64,000 nucleotides of DNA from JAYUJH01 sp043765375 (GCA_043765375.1 JAYUJH010000008.1:1-64000); one strand, 5' to 3'; numbered from the stretch's first letter, positions 44,953 through 55,014 are shown. Program-made: numbers and translations. The notes: generated by a model from the letters alone, not told the origin.

Positions 44953-45248
44953 GATATACCTTATATATAAAAAATGTTATGAACTATAATGTTATGAACT
45001 AAGCAATTACATATGCGATTAATTACACATGCGATTACCAATTAAGATGGTAAGATGCGCATTTTGTGAGCAAATGTCAACCGAATATATGTGCATGTTC
45101 GCATTATTACATCAGGGCGGGGGGTTTTGTTGCAACATAGACACAGTTGCGCCAATGAACCGCTATTTGCAGGGGGGCGAATGAAAAAAATGCAGGCGAG
45201 GTGATATATGGGCTTTTAATTTGTGATGATTATGCTATATGTGGTGAT

Positions 45249-45899
45249 ATGAATATTGATATTATTGTGTTAGGGGCGATTGCCGTATTTGTTTTGCTGC
45301 GGTTATATGGCGTGTTGGGGCAGCAAATTGGTCATGAAAAGCCACCGATGGGTGCTGATGCGTCGTTTGACAAAGATAGCAAAGTAATTGAGCTAGCACC
45401 AAAATTGTTGGAAAAAGCGGTGACGTCGGAGGAGGAGCAATATAAGGATTTAGCTGAGGAAGTGCGGACGGGGTTGATTGATATACGCACGCAGGATAAG
45501 GCTTTTCGGCTGAAGGACTTCGTGGAAGGGGCAAAATCAGCGTTTGAAATGGTGATGCAAGCGATGAATAAAGATGATAAAGATGTGTTGCAAATGTTGC
45601 TCTCGGCGGAATTATTTGCGGCATGTGCGGCGGAGATTAAAGGGCGGTTTGATGCTGAGGAATATCAGGATAACACGCTCGTTGCAATATTGGGGGCGGA
45701 AGTAACGGCTGCTTACAAAAAGGATAATCATGCGGTGATTACAGTGCAGTTTGTCAGTGAGCAAGTGCAGGTTATGCGGGATAAGAAAGGAGATAAATTG
45801 GTGGGATTTGAGCCTGAGATTGAGAATGTTGAGGATAGCTGGACATTTAAGCGAGATTTGCGTGGAAATAACCCGAACTGGACGATCATTGCGACATAA
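45249..45899 (+). CDS. Tim44-like domain protein (TimA)
   Basis: A 216-residue protein with an N-terminal TM helix (IIVLGAIAVFVLLRLYGVLG) and a C-terminal Tim44-like domain (TIAQ-type core: FVSEQVQVMRDKKGDKLVGFEPEIENVEDSWTFKRDL and a final TIIAT). The start at 45249 was chosen because the helix begins there. In alphaproteobacteria it is regularly followed by mltA, as here with zero gap (TAA then ATG). The homologue is thought to act in inner-membrane protein assembly; the bacterial role is not settled. The 296-bp gap upstream holds no recognised feature. Confidence 0.85.
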   Translation: MNIDIIVLGAIAVFVLLRLYGVLGQQIGHEKPPMGADASFDKDSKVIELAPKLLEKAVTSEEEQYKDLAEEVRTGLIDIRTQDKAFRLKDFVEGAKSAFEMVMQAMNKDDKDVLQMLLSAELFAACAAEIKGRFDAEEYQDNTLVAILGAEVTAAYKKDNHAVITVQFVSEQVQVMRDKKGDKLVGFEPEIENVEDSWTFKRDLRGNNPNWTIIAT

Positions 45900-46979
45900 A
45901 TGCGATTTCGTTCACATATTAATATATTTTTGTTGATGGTGATGGTGTCCATGAACGCTGAAGCACAGATTGCTGGCGCAAATATTGGAACTCCCTCGCT
46001 TGTGAAAGTTTCATTTGCTGAATTGCCAAATTGGAATCACTCAAAAGCACGTCTTGCGATGAAATCTTTGCATAATTCATGCTCAATTGCAAAAAATGCT
46101 CCACCAAAAGCATATGGTATGACAATGACCTTGGGAGCGTGGAATGCGCTTTGTCATGATATTTTGCGCAAAGATATTAAGAAAGCAAAAACCACGTTTG
46201 AACAATATTTTGACCCATTCAAAGTGCAAATAGCTGGTGATGAAACGGGCAAAGGGTTGCTTACAGGATATTACACGCCGATGTTGAATGGTAGCCTTGT
46301 GCGTGACGAAAATCACCAAGTGCCAATTTATGGTTTGCCTAATTTGCGTGAGGACAAAAATGCGTTCACCCGCACACAAATTAATGCAGGCGCACTGAAT
46401 GACAAGGCGGAAGTCATAATTTGGATTAATGATGAAATTGAAGCATTTTTCTTGCATATCCAAGGTTCGGGCTATGTTAATTTGCCTGATGGCAGCACTA
46501 AAAAACTGGTATTTGCGGGTAAAAATGAAAAACCATATACCGCAATAGGCAAGCAATTTGTGGAACAGGGCATCGTCAAGCCAGAAGATTTATCAATGCA
46601 ATGGCTGAAAAATTGGTTGCGCACCAACCCCGACCAAGCGCAAAATGTGATGCAATCTAATGATTCATATATCTTTTTTTCGCTAGAAAATGTTAATAAT
46701 AATGTGAGGGGGGCGGAATCCACGCCTCTCACACCAATGGCATCTGTGGCGATTGATCCGCAATATATTAGCTACGGATTGCCGATTTATGTTAATAGTG
46801 GGCAGTTTTCCACTCTCGCCATTGCACAAGATACGGGCAGCGCAATTAAGGGTGCTATGCGAGCGGATTTATATAGCGGTGTGGGCAAAAAAGCGGGCGC
46901 ATTTGCTGGCAAATTAAAAGCAAAAGCGGATTTTTACCTGCTTTACCCTCGCCAAAGCTCGCTAGGAGTTGGGTATTAA
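45900..46979 (+). CDS. mltA: Membrane-bound lytic transglycosylase A
   Basis: Cleaves peptidoglycan glycan strands. It has a signal peptide (residues 1-22, MRFRSHINIFLLMVMVSMNAEA) without a lipobox. The MltA domain covers residues about 60-250 (GLLTGYYTPMLNGSLV, EVIIWINDEIEAFFLHIQGSG), and the C-terminal 3D domain has VAIDPQYISYGLPIYVNSG, AQDTGSAIKGAMRADLYSG and the catalytic Asp of LYSG-VGKKAGAFAGKLK. Linked to timA with no gap. Confidence 0.93.
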   Translation: MRFRSHINIFLLMVMVSMNAEAQIAGANIGTPSLVKVSFAELPNWNHSKARLAMKSLHNSCSIAKNAPPKAYGMTMTLGAWNALCHDILRKDIKKAKTTFEQYFDPFKVQIAGDETGKGLLTGYYTPMLNGSLVRDENHQVPIYGLPNLREDKNAFTRTQINAGALNDKAEVIIWINDEIEAFFLHIQGSGYVNLPDGSTKKLVFAGKNEKPYTAIGKQFVEQGIVKPEDLSMQWLKNWLRTNPDQAQNVMQSNDSYIFFSLENVNNNVRGAESTPLTPMASVAIDPQYISYGLPIYVNSGQFSTLAIAQDTGSAIKGAMRADLYSGVGKKAGAFAGKLKAKADFYLLYPRQSSLGVGY

Positions 46980-47148
46980 GCATAATATTCGCTTGCGCTG
47001 GATATTAAACATCACATTTATTTGCGAATAATATTTGTTTTTGGATTGTTACTGCTTAAATTATGGTGATTTTATCAGCTTAAAAATATAACATTTTTTA
47101 GGCAATATTTTTTTAAGCAAAATAATAGATACAAAATTATATGGATAA

Positions 47149-48489
47149 TTATTTTTGTCTAACAGTGGTTGGAGTTGGTGCAACAGATGGAAGATCTTGA
47201 TTTGGAGTAGTAGGATTTCCTGTTACCCCCGTTCCCCCTGAAACTGTTAGTAACTTAGGCAAATCTTTGATATTATTAATTGCTTTTTCGGGGGCGGGTG
47301 ATGAGGTGGAAGCAGTCACGGTAGCGGGTGCAACTTCAGTTTCCACCGCCTTGTTTTTTTCCTTCTCATCGCTCGTTGTCGCCATGAAACTAACCATCAT
47401 TAAAAATATACCCACGATAGGATTTTTCTGCGCCATTTCTGCGGTTATTTGGTTGAAAAAATCTATATCTTTTTCCTCGGTTGAACCTTTTTTTACAGAA
47501 CCCTCTTGCTGTTTCTTAATTATTTTTTGCGCTTCATCTTTCTGTTTCTCATAAAACTTATCAGCAGCTTCTTTTAATTGCGCAATAGTCGCTGTTTGAT
47601 AATCCAAAGGCGCCTTCATTTCATCAGTGAAAGCCTTAAATGATTTCTCAGAAATTACGCAATCAACGCCATTAATTTTCAGCTTGGCATCTTTTACGTT
47701 ACCATCATTCTTCAAAGCAACTAAAGTTGAAAATGGCCCCAAATGCACAGCCATCATTTGATTTTTATCATCAAGTTCAGTTTTGTTTTGCTTGAATAAT
47801 TCGGATATATTTTTCTGCAATTCATTCAATGCTAAGGCAATTTTTTCCTTATCTGCATCAGATAAATTGCCATCACGTTTCTTATAATTTGCCGCCATAC
47901 CATCAAGTTGTTTAGCAACTGCAGGATTGCCGTTTTTGTTCAAATCCTCAATCACCGCTGATAACGAGCTTTCAGTTGGTAGAGTCATACCCGACGATGC
48001 TGCCGCCGCAACTGGCAGTTTATCCATAAACTTGTTATAATATTGTTTTCTATCCTCTAATCCGTTATATCCGCCATTAATTTGCTTAGTAACTCTTTCA
48101 ACATCGCCAGATTTTGCTGCCTCTCTATCAACTCGTTCTTTCCAATATTCAACAGCAATTCTTGCTGCAATGTCAGGGTCTTTAGCTAAATTAGGGTTTG
48201 CTAATAAATCAATTCCAATTTTTTCACCAAAATGTTTATAATTTGCTTTGCCCGTTAATTGAGTATATCCACGCCCTTTATATCTTTCTCCATCGCCATC
48301 TTTATTATTCCCTAAATCTTCTCGTCCATTATAAGCACTTCCTGATGCAATTTCTTCATCATATTGGAACCCGCCAGATTCATGAGCCATTTGCGCCGCA
48401 AACATTGCCAATTCTTTTTTATCGGTTATTCCTGATGCCTTAGCTGCTTTGATTAATGCACTTGCGTTATAGGAAGCTGGAGGAGCCAT
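47149..48489 (-). CDS. GH19 chitinase/endolysin-like muralytic protein
   Basis: The N-terminal 150 residues are a lysozyme-like GH19 domain: FAAQMAHESGGFQYDEEIA with Glu37 and Glu46 as likely catalytic residues, then RYKGRGYTQLTGKANYKHFG and VEYWKERVDREA. No signal peptide is present. The middle (about 165-330) is a helical region rich in charged residues; a hydrophobic segment NPIVGIFLMMVSFMATTS lies around residue 355-372, and a Pro/Thr-rich tail follows. Such an enzyme needs a holin or lysis to reach the wall; it could also be an effector or a phage remnant. Confidence 0.75.
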   Translation of the reverse strand: MAPPASYNASALIKAAKASGITDKKELAMFAAQMAHESGGFQYDEEIASGSAYNGREDLGNNKDGDGERYKGRGYTQLTGKANYKHFGEKIGIDLLANPNLAKDPDIAARIAVEYWKERVDREAAKSGDVERVTKQINGGYNGLEDRKQYYNKFMDKLPVAAAASSGMTLPTESSLSAVIEDLNKNGNPAVAKQLDGMAANYKKRDGNLSDADKEKIALALNELQKNISELFKQNKTELDDKNQMMAVHLGPFSTLVALKNDGNVKDAKLKINGVDCVISEKSFKAFTDEMKAPLDYQTATIAQLKEAADKFYEKQKDEAQKIIKKQQEGSVKKGSTEEKDIDFFNQITAEMAQKNPIVGIFLMMVSFMATTSDEKEKNKAVETEVAPATVTASTSSPAPEKAINNIKDLPKLLTVSGGTGVTGNPTTPNQDLPSVAPTPTTVRQK

Positions 48490-48604
48490 AATTATATACT
48501 CTATAATGATTATTTATAAATTACTTTAATATTATAATATATAACATTTTTTTAGCAATAATTGCGTGACATTTATATGAAAATATATATTTTTACTTTG
48601 ATAT

Positions 48605-48692
48605 ATTAGTGCTTCAATTTTTTATTAATGCTATAAATGAGAACTAATCAAAAGTTAAAAAGCATTATAACCTTAAAAACATAGCGCATTCA
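48605..48692. repeat. MITE-like composite repeat, copy D (decayed)
   Basis: TTAGTGCTTCAATTTTTTAT ... AGCATTATAACCTTAAAAAC then ATAGCGC matches copy C (57.37-57.46 kb: AGTGCCTCAACTTTTTATTG, AGCACTATAACCTTAAAAAT then ATAGCAC), but the stem bases have drifted. It lies about 14 bp after the stop codon of the Sel1-repeat gene. Only the first hairpin and part of the second survive. Confidence 0.6.
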
Positions 48693-48703
48693 TCGTTAAT
48701 TAT

Positions 48704-50815
48704 TTATTTCATCAGTTGTAAAATATCCAAAGTAGCTTGATTTTGCGCTAGTTTTTTGATTGCACCCACATTCCCCCGCTCTGATGCTAATTGCAAATAT
48801 GAGTTGGATTGCTTGGTATTGCCTTTAATTTCATAATAATTGGCTAATTCAAACATGATATCGCCATCGCAAACCACTCCAGATTCCGCCGTTTTTAACC
48901 AATCATCACCCCCCAGAGGCAATAATTGCAAGCGCAACATCGCCGTTTGTGAGCCAAGCAATGCCGCTATTTCATAATATTTCAACGCCAATTTCGTATC
49001 ATAATTATCCGCAGAAACATAAATATCACCAAGCAACAAAGCTGATTGCTTATGATTATTATTCGCAGCCACTTGCAGCCACAGCAAATCATTGATATGC
49101 AAATCTCCCTGCCCCGCTTTCGTTTGCGCTTTGCTTGTTTTGAACAAATGTTGCAGCAATAAAAAATGCTCCGTTTGAGCATTTTTAGATTTTGCATTTT
49201 GCAAAGGTGTGTCTAGCGGTTGCAAATTACGCCGCTTTTTTGCCTCATTTTGCCAAAATAATGCTTTTGCTTGGTCTTTATCGGTGCCAATTCCACAATA
49301 ATAATGCTCGGATAAATCATAAGCCCCCGCAGCACTGCCAAGTTTTGCCGCACGGGTTGCATATTTGAATGATTTCGCCAAATCTTGTTTTACCCCATAA
49401 CCATAGCGATACGCCACCGCCAAATCCAACCAAGCAGCTTTTGAACCACCATAAGCAGCTTGTTCCAACATTTTTAAGCTCGCCGCATAATCATGTTTAA
49501 TACGAGTTGAAAGCCCCATCTCACGCAATAATTCTGATGGTGGGTTTGGCGCAGCATTGGCTTTTTCCTTCCAATATTTTAATTGTTCATCATCAGCATA
49601 ATTTGCCCCGTGATCGCCTTGATAAATCTCAATTAACTTTAATATTGCTGGCATATAGTTTAGCGTGGCAGATTGTTTGAAAAATCGGAGTGCTTTCTTG
49701 GTTTGCTTACCCGCCTTAATTTTGCTATGTTCAAGTGCAGCGTCACCCAACAAAAACATTGCTCGTTTTGAGCCTAAATCACTTGCTTGCTGCCAAAAAT
49801 TAATCGCCATTGCGGAGTTGCCCTCACTCATATAATACTCTCCCAATCGCACGCCTGCTTGAGAATAACCAGATTGCAACGCCACCTGCAACCATTCCAA
49901 CCCAACGGGAGCATGTGGTTTCATCACCTCGCCATTCAAAAACATATCAGCGATTGGCATCAACACGTTGCAATCACCCGCATTTAATTCACCAAGAAGT
50001 TGATTTTGCCCGATTTTAATCATATCATCAGTTTTTTGCTGAGTGGCAGTTGGCAATTTTGCTTGAAAATAAAGGGCGGCAATCGCCAGTGAAGCATGTG
50101 GATTTTTCGCCGCACTCATACGATAATGAGTGAAGGCTTGAGCATAATCTTCGTCTAATTCTGCCATTTGCCCCGCATAATATCCCGCATTATAACCGTC
50201 CTCTTGGCGCATCATGCTGATGGTATCCTGCAACTCTCTAGCCATAGTTTCATCACCATTTTTCAAGGCTTTGAGCTGCATTTTTCCCACCAAATCACGA
50301 GATTTTTTGCGCCATGTTGAGGGAATATCCGCTGCATCTTTAGCATATTGCATCGCTTTGGATTTGTCCTGAAACACTGAATCTATACCATAATAATATA
50401 TTTTAGCGAGATGAAAATAGCTCTCCGCATTAAAACGCCCTTGCTCTTCCTCGGATAAATAATATTTAATTTTATCATCATTTAACAAATTATTAGCCTG
50501 ACAAAGTGCAGCATAATTCATTTTTGGCGGGCGAATAACGTAGTCTTCCATCTTTTTGGCTTCTATCTTTTTAGCTTCTATTTTTTCAGCCTCAATTTTC
50601 ACCTCCCCAGTTTTTATATTTTGTTTTATATCCTTGGATAGCGAAAAACTTTGCGCATTTATATTTGAGTTATCTATATTTTGCGCCTGTGAACTTTGCG
50701 GATATGTGGTTTGTGCATATGAGTTTTGTGGCTGTAAAATCATATACCCAAGTAATAATAACATAACATATATATATTTCATTTTAATAAACCCAAACCT
50801 TTTGAATGCTATCAT
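48704..50815 (-). CDS. Secreted Sel1-repeat (tetratricopeptide-like) protein
   Basis: A 703-residue protein with a signal peptide (residues about 11-33, MKYIYVMLLLLGYMILQPQN and AQ). From about residue 120 it consists of Sel1-like 36-residue repeats with A-x-x-x-L-G pattern (KSFKYATRAAKLGSAAGAYDLSEHYYCGIGTDKDQAKALFW). The N-terminal mature part contains five-residue repeats (KIEAE, KIEAK, KIEAK, KMED) from 15-bp units at 50550-50600. The start at 50815 overlaps the stop of the upstream thiF by ATGA, so translation is coupled. Sel1 proteins scaffold periplasmic complexes. Confidence 0.85.
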   Translation of the reverse strand: MIAFKRFGFIKMKYIYVMLLLLGYMILQPQNSYAQTTYPQSSQAQNIDNSNINAQSFSLSKDIKQNIKTGEVKIEAEKIEAKKIEAKKMEDYVIRPPKMNYAALCQANNLLNDDKIKYYLSEEEQGRFNAESYFHLAKIYYYGIDSVFQDKSKAMQYAKDAADIPSTWRKKSRDLVGKMQLKALKNGDETMARELQDTISMMRQEDGYNAGYYAGQMAELDEDYAQAFTHYRMSAAKNPHASLAIAALYFQAKLPTATQQKTDDMIKIGQNQLLGELNAGDCNVLMPIADMFLNGEVMKPHAPVGLEWLQVALQSGYSQAGVRLGEYYMSEGNSAMAINFWQQASDLGSKRAMFLLGDAALEHSKIKAGKQTKKALRFFKQSATLNYMPAILKLIEIYQGDHGANYADDEQLKYWKEKANAAPNPPSELLREMGLSTRIKHDYAASLKMLEQAAYGGSKAAWLDLAVAYRYGYGVKQDLAKSFKYATRAAKLGSAAGAYDLSEHYYCGIGTDKDQAKALFWQNEAKKRRNLQPLDTPLQNAKSKNAQTEHFLLLQHLFKTSKAQTKAGQGDLHINDLLWLQVAANNNHKQSALLLGDIYVSADNYDTKLALKYYEIAALLGSQTAMLRLQLLPLGGDDWLKTAESGVVCDGDIMFELANYYEIKGNTKQSNSYLQLASERGNVGAIKKLAQNQATLDILQLMK

Positions 50816-51558
50816 TGACAATCAACGCAACCCAAATCTTTATGCAAAATTGCTGATTTCCATATATTTTGAACGCCATCATAGCGAATTATTTTTGTTG
50901 TGGCGATGTTTATTCCAACAATTAGCTTGATTGCCTCCATCGATTGCATTGCGCCAATAATTCCAACAACTGCGCCAAGCACCCCACGATGCTCACAATC
51001 ATTGCGTTGATGCGGTTCAGTTGGTACAAAACAACGATAACAGGGCGAGTTTGCATCAGAATGGAAAACCGCAATTTGCCCCTTAAAACCCTGCGCTGCA
51101 CCATAAATCCAAGGGATTTTTGCTGCCAAACACGCCTTATTAATCACATAACGAGTTGCAAAATTATCACAACCATCAATCACTATATCATAATCAGCGA
51201 TGATGTGCGCATTGTCATCATGCAATCTTTGCGCATAAAGCTGCAATTCTACATGTGGATTTATCTCGCTAATTCGGTCAGCGGCAGATTGCACTTTTAA
51301 CCGCCCAATATCCCCCGTTTCATGGATAATTTGGCGGTTAAGATTGGATAATTCCACAAAATCATTATCCATTATACCGATTTTACCAACTCCAGCCGCT
51401 GCAAGATAACCAAGTGAAGCTGCACCCAGCCCTCCAGCCCCCACCACCAACATACGAGCATTTCGCAATTTATCCTGCCCCACCAGCCCCACTTGAGGCA
51501 ACAAAATATTGCGAGCATAACGGCGTTGCTCATCGGTGGTTAAAATATTATTATTCAT
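50812..51558 (-). CDS. ThiF/MoeB-family sulfur-carrier adenylyltransferase
   Basis: Adenylates the C-terminal Gly of a ThiS/MoaD-like carrier. It has RNILLPQVGLVGQDKLRNARMLVVGAGGLGAASLGYLAAAGVG (nucleotide site), NLNRQIIHETGDIG, and zinc Cys pairs SPCYRCF and LGCVDCQ; the catalytic Cys is in NDCEHRGVLGAVVGIIG. At 248 aa it lacks a rhodanese domain, so it is MoeB/ThiF-like rather than MOCS3-like. No thiS or moaD nearby. It follows cysK after 12 bp. Confidence 0.9.
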   Translation of the reverse strand: MNNNILTTDEQRRYARNILLPQVGLVGQDKLRNARMLVVGAGGLGAASLGYLAAAGVGKIGIMDNDFVELSNLNRQIIHETGDIGRLKVQSAADRISEINPHVELQLYAQRLHDDNAHIIADYDIVIDGCDNFATRYVINKACLAAKIPWIYGAAQGFKGQIAVFHSDANSPCYRCFVPTEPHQRNDCEHRGVLGAVVGIIGAMQSMEAIKLIVGINIATTKIIRYDGVQNIWKSAILHKDLGCVDCQ

Positions 51559-51570
51559 TCTCTAACATCA

Positions 51571-52536
51571 TTATAAATCTGCGAATAATTCGGTGGAAAT
51601 ATAACGCTCGGCGATGGAAGCAACTAGCACCACAATAGTTTTGCCCGCCATCTCGGGGCGACAAGCCACTTGCAATGCGGCAGAAATTGTTGCACCAGAT
51701 GAAATACCCGCCGCAATACCCTCAGAAGTTGCAGCCAATCTTGCCGTTGCAAACGCATCTTCATTGCTAATTGTGATAATTTCGTCAATCACCTCGCGTT
51801 GCAAAATATCTGGCACAAAACCCGCACCAATCCCTTGTATTTTATGAGATCCAGCGACTCCACCTGAAAGCACGGGGCTTGATGATGGTTCAACCGCTAT
51901 GATTTTTATGCTTGGTTTTTTTGCTTTCAACGCCGAGCCAACGCCCGTGATTGTTCCACCCGTTCCAACCCCTGCAATAAACACATCAACGCCCCCTGCA
52001 CTATCAATCCAAATCTCCTCCGCCGTGGTTTGCATATGAATAGCGGGGTTGGCTACATTTTGAAATTGCTGCAATAACACAGCATTTGCATCAGTTGCGA
52101 CAATTTCTTCCGCCTTACGAATTGCCCCTTTCATACCTTCACTTGCGGGCGTTAATATTAATTTTGCTCCCAAAAACTTTAGCATTTTGCGCCGCTCAAT
52201 TGACATACTCTCAGGCATAGTCAATGTAAGTTGATAGCCCTTGGCGGCACAAACAAACGCTAGCGCAATCCCTGTGTTACCCGAAGTTGGCTCAATAATC
52301 ATGCTTTGTGAGTGCAACTGCCCCGCTGCCTCTGCCGCTTCTATCATCGCAAGGGCAATACGATCTTTCACCGAAGAAAGTGGATTGAAATATTCCAGCT
52401 TCATCAATATATCCGCTACTGCGCCCGCCTCACTTGCCATTTTATTCATACGCACCAATGGCGTGTTACCAATTGTTTGCAACACATTATCATAAATGCG
52501 CCCTCGCAACCCTGCTTTATCTAATATTGTTTTCAT
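51571..52536 (-). CDS. cysK: Cysteine synthase A
   Basis: Makes cysteine from O-acetylserine and sulfide with PLP. The PLP lysine is in FNPLSSVKDRIALAM; EPTSGNTGIALAFVC binds the substrate; GTGGTITGVGSALK binds the phosphate. 321 aa, usual size. Position after recN (51 bp gap) and before a ThiF-family gene suggests a shared transcript linking sulfur chemistry genes. Confidence 0.95.
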   Translation of the reverse strand: MKTILDKAGLRGRIYDNVLQTIGNTPLVRMNKMASEAGAVADILMKLEYFNPLSSVKDRIALAMIEAAEAAGQLHSQSMIIEPTSGNTGIALAFVCAAKGYQLTLTMPESMSIERRKMLKFLGAKLILTPASEGMKGAIRKAEEIVATDANAVLLQQFQNVANPAIHMQTTAEEIWIDSAGGVDVFIAGVGTGGTITGVGSALKAKKPSIKIIAVEPSSSPVLSGGVAGSHKIQGIGAGFVPDILQREVIDEIITISNEDAFATARLAATSEGIAAGISSGATISAALQVACRPEMAGKTIVVLVASIAERYISTELFADL

Positions 52537-52586
52537 ATTGCCTCCATATGATTATTTTTGTTTTGTTGTTTTTTCTTCATTAATCT

Positions 52587-54281
52587 TTATGCGGAAATTA
52601 CTGCACTACCACTCATCAACTTGGCGGCGGCCAAACGGGCTTCATCAGTTACAACCGCTCCAGAAAGCATACGAGCCAATTCCTCTTGGCTTTGATCATG
52701 CGTTAATTGCAACACATCAGTCACGGTTGCGCCGTTAATCACCTTTTTACTGATAAATAAATGAGTTTCACTACGAGCAGCAACTTGTGGCAAATGGGTT
52801 ACCACCACCACTTGTTGTTTGCGTGAAAGTTCAGCGAGCTTCAACCCGATGCTATCCGCCACTGCCCCGCCTGTCCCCGTATCAATCTCATCAAAAATCA
52901 ACATAGGAGAGTTCACACCATTATTCATCACCACCGCCATTGCCAACATGAAACGAGAAAGCTCCCCGCCCGATGCAATGCTTGCCAACCCTCCATAATG
53001 CCCGCCAACATTTGTTGCCACCTCAAAACATATATCATCAATTCCATTAGCTTTTGCTTGCTCTAATGTCAATTCATCACAACGAACCCGCACTTTGGTT
53101 GCTGACATTTTCAACATTTGCAAATTATCATGAATTGCATCACATAATTTAGGGATTGCCTCCAATCTTTTATCACGCAATAATTTTGCTTGATTCATAT
53201 ATTCCATTTGCAATTCTTCAACCCGTTTGGCAAGGCGAGCAATTTCTTCCTGCCCACCAATCACTTGCTGCAATTTTTGCTCTGCTTGCGCTAAATATAT
53301 CGGCAATTCATCAACATTCATGCGATATTTTCTCGCCAATTCACGCAGTGCAAATAATCGCTCTGAAATGCGCTCTAATTTCGCTTCATCATAATTAATT
53401 TCGCGCGAATATTCATGCAAGATAGTTTCTGAATGTTCCAATTCATGCAAGCATCGCTCTAGGGAATCAATAATATTGCTAATTTGGGGAATCGTTGCAA
53501 TCGCAGAACGTAAAAACGAAACTTGCACACGACGCAATTGCTCAGCAATGGGTGATTGTCCACCGCTTAAAATCTTCTCATTATCCTGCAATAATAGCCC
53601 TGTTTTTTCCATTTGCAACAATGCACTGCGCTCATTTGCAAGCTCATCTTCCTCGCCTATTATTGGTTTCAACTTACCAATTTCCGCCACAACATGCGCC
53701 AAATATTCACTCTCACGGGCTGCATTTTGCAAATCCTGCTGCAATTTCTCCAACTCACGCTTGCTTGCCTGCCACGCCCCATAAGCCAGACGCACTTGCT
53801 TAGTTAAACCATCACTTAATCCCGCATAATCATCAAGCAAGATAGCGTGTTTTGCCACTTCCAACAAACCACGCTGATCATGCTGCCCATGAATGACGAT
53901 TAACCATTCACCAATATATTGCAATGTTTTTTGCGTCACTGGTTGATCATTCACGAATGATTTTGATGCACCGTCGGATTTCAATGTGCGCCTGATGATT
54001 AATATATCATCTTCAACCTCAATTCCTTGTTCAGCTAACCAATTTTGCAAATGGACATAACCCGCAATATCAAACTCAGCGGTAACCTGCCCACTTTCTT
54101 CGCCATAACGCACCATTTTCCCGCCGCCATCGGCTCGCTTGCCCAGCACTAACCCCAGCGCATCAAGCAAAATGGATTTGCCTGCACCAGTTTCACCAGT
54201 AAGCACAGTTAAGCCAGCTGCAAACTCAATATTCACCTGCTGCAACAAAATAATATTTTTAATATTCAACCGAATAAGCAT
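52587..54281 (-). CDS. recN: DNA repair protein RecN
   Basis: An SMC-like ATPase acting in double-strand break repair. Walker A TGETGAGKSILLDALGLVLG near residues 30-50, a long coiled-coil middle (ELEKLQQDLQNAARESEYLAHVVAEIGK), the ASGGELSRFMLAMAVVM signature and Walker B MLIFDEIDTGTGG, and QVVVVTHLPQVAARSETHL near the C-terminus. 564 aa. Confidence 0.96.
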   Translation of the reverse strand: MLIRLNIKNIILLQQVNIEFAAGLTVLTGETGAGKSILLDALGLVLGKRADGGGKMVRYGEESGQVTAEFDIAGYVHLQNWLAEQGIEVEDDILIIRRTLKSDGASKSFVNDQPVTQKTLQYIGEWLIVIHGQHDQRGLLEVAKHAILLDDYAGLSDGLTKQVRLAYGAWQASKRELEKLQQDLQNAARESEYLAHVVAEIGKLKPIIGEEDELANERSALLQMEKTGLLLQDNEKILSGGQSPIAEQLRRVQVSFLRSAIATIPQISNIIDSLERCLHELEHSETILHEYSREINYDEAKLERISERLFALRELARKYRMNVDELPIYLAQAEQKLQQVIGGQEEIARLAKRVEELQMEYMNQAKLLRDKRLEAIPKLCDAIHDNLQMLKMSATKVRVRCDELTLEQAKANGIDDICFEVATNVGGHYGGLASIASGGELSRFMLAMAVVMNNGVNSPMLIFDEIDTGTGGAVADSIGLKLAELSRKQQVVVVTHLPQVAARSETHLFISKKVINGATVTDVLQLTHDQSQEELARMLSGAVVTDEARLAAAKLMSGSAVISA

Positions 54282-54375
54282 ATATAATCATATATATAAT
54301 GTTTTTTGATTTTATTATCCATTATAATTTTAACCATACGCCACTAAAATTGCGGTTTTAAGTTCTAGAACCTGC

Positions 54376-54503
54376 ATTCACAGTTTTTGAAAACCGCCGA
54401 AACGTTTGTATTTTTGAGAACCACAGCGCAGTGTATATAGAAATACATGAGCAGAGGAAGCGCAGAAAATCAAATGTTGCAGGCATTTTGAAAAGCTGTG
54501 AAT
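54376..54503. repeat. MITE-like composite repeat, copy B (no nested hairpins)
   Basis: A 128-bp element with terminal inverted repeats ATTCACAG (54376-54383) and CTGTGAAT (54496-54503). Its interior matches the outer parts of copy A in reverse orientation (for example AAACGTTTGTATTTTTGAGA and CATGAGCAGAGGAAGCGCAG) but lacks the double-hairpin segment, so it looks like the empty form. It ends 14 bp after the stop of the small phage-like gene. The rest of the gap from 54282 to 54375 shows nothing else. Confidence 0.85.
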
Positions 54504-54516
54504 ATCAGTTTTAGCG

Positions 54517-54777
54517 TTACTCAACCAACAAAGTGATATTAGTGCTGATTGTAGCATTTGCAACCACGCCACGCAAAAACCTAACACTTAAACCAATCCC
54601 TACCACTTCTTTTTCGCTAAAACTTACCAAATCAAACCATTCAGTGCCATTGGGCGAGCCTTGCAATATAACCATCGCCCCCGCAAATGTTCCGTAACAA
54701 TAGACTGTTTGCAAATATGAATAATTTTCCTGTGATATTCCAATTGAATTAGTGCTAATATTTTGTAAAATCTGCAT
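54517..54777 (-). CDS. Small phage-like structural protein
   Basis: An 86-residue beta-rich protein. The pattern Y-C-Y-GTFAGAMVILQGSPNGTEWFDLV, then a hydrophobic strand and VRFLRGVV, is reminiscent of small phage head/tail-associated proteins that contain GATVTLQGSxDGxxWF-type sequences (recalled, not searched). GAGAGG lies just before the chosen ATG, which is preferred over one 12 bp upstream. It may belong to the same dispersed phage or gene-transfer-agent set as the head block at 9-12.7 kb, 42 kb away. Confidence moderate. Confidence 0.5.
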   Translation of the reverse strand: MQILQNISTNSIGISQENYSYLQTVYCYGTFAGAMVILQGSPNGTEWFDLVSFSEKEVVGIGLSVRFLRGVVANATISTNITLLVE

Positions 54778-55014
54778 ATTTCCTCTCATATTGGTTGTTC
54801 ATCAAGAGTATATAAGCACATATTTAATTCACGGCAGGAAGGGAGAAAAGGTCATATACAACATTACTAATATGTAATTTAATGCGAATTATCTGCATTT
54901 CTTGATTGAACCAACATTAAAAATATGTTATGTTTCAAATGCGATTAAAGCTAAATAATTGTATCAATTTGAAACTTAATTAAACATATTTAATCAACAT
55001 CATGGAGGAAAACA

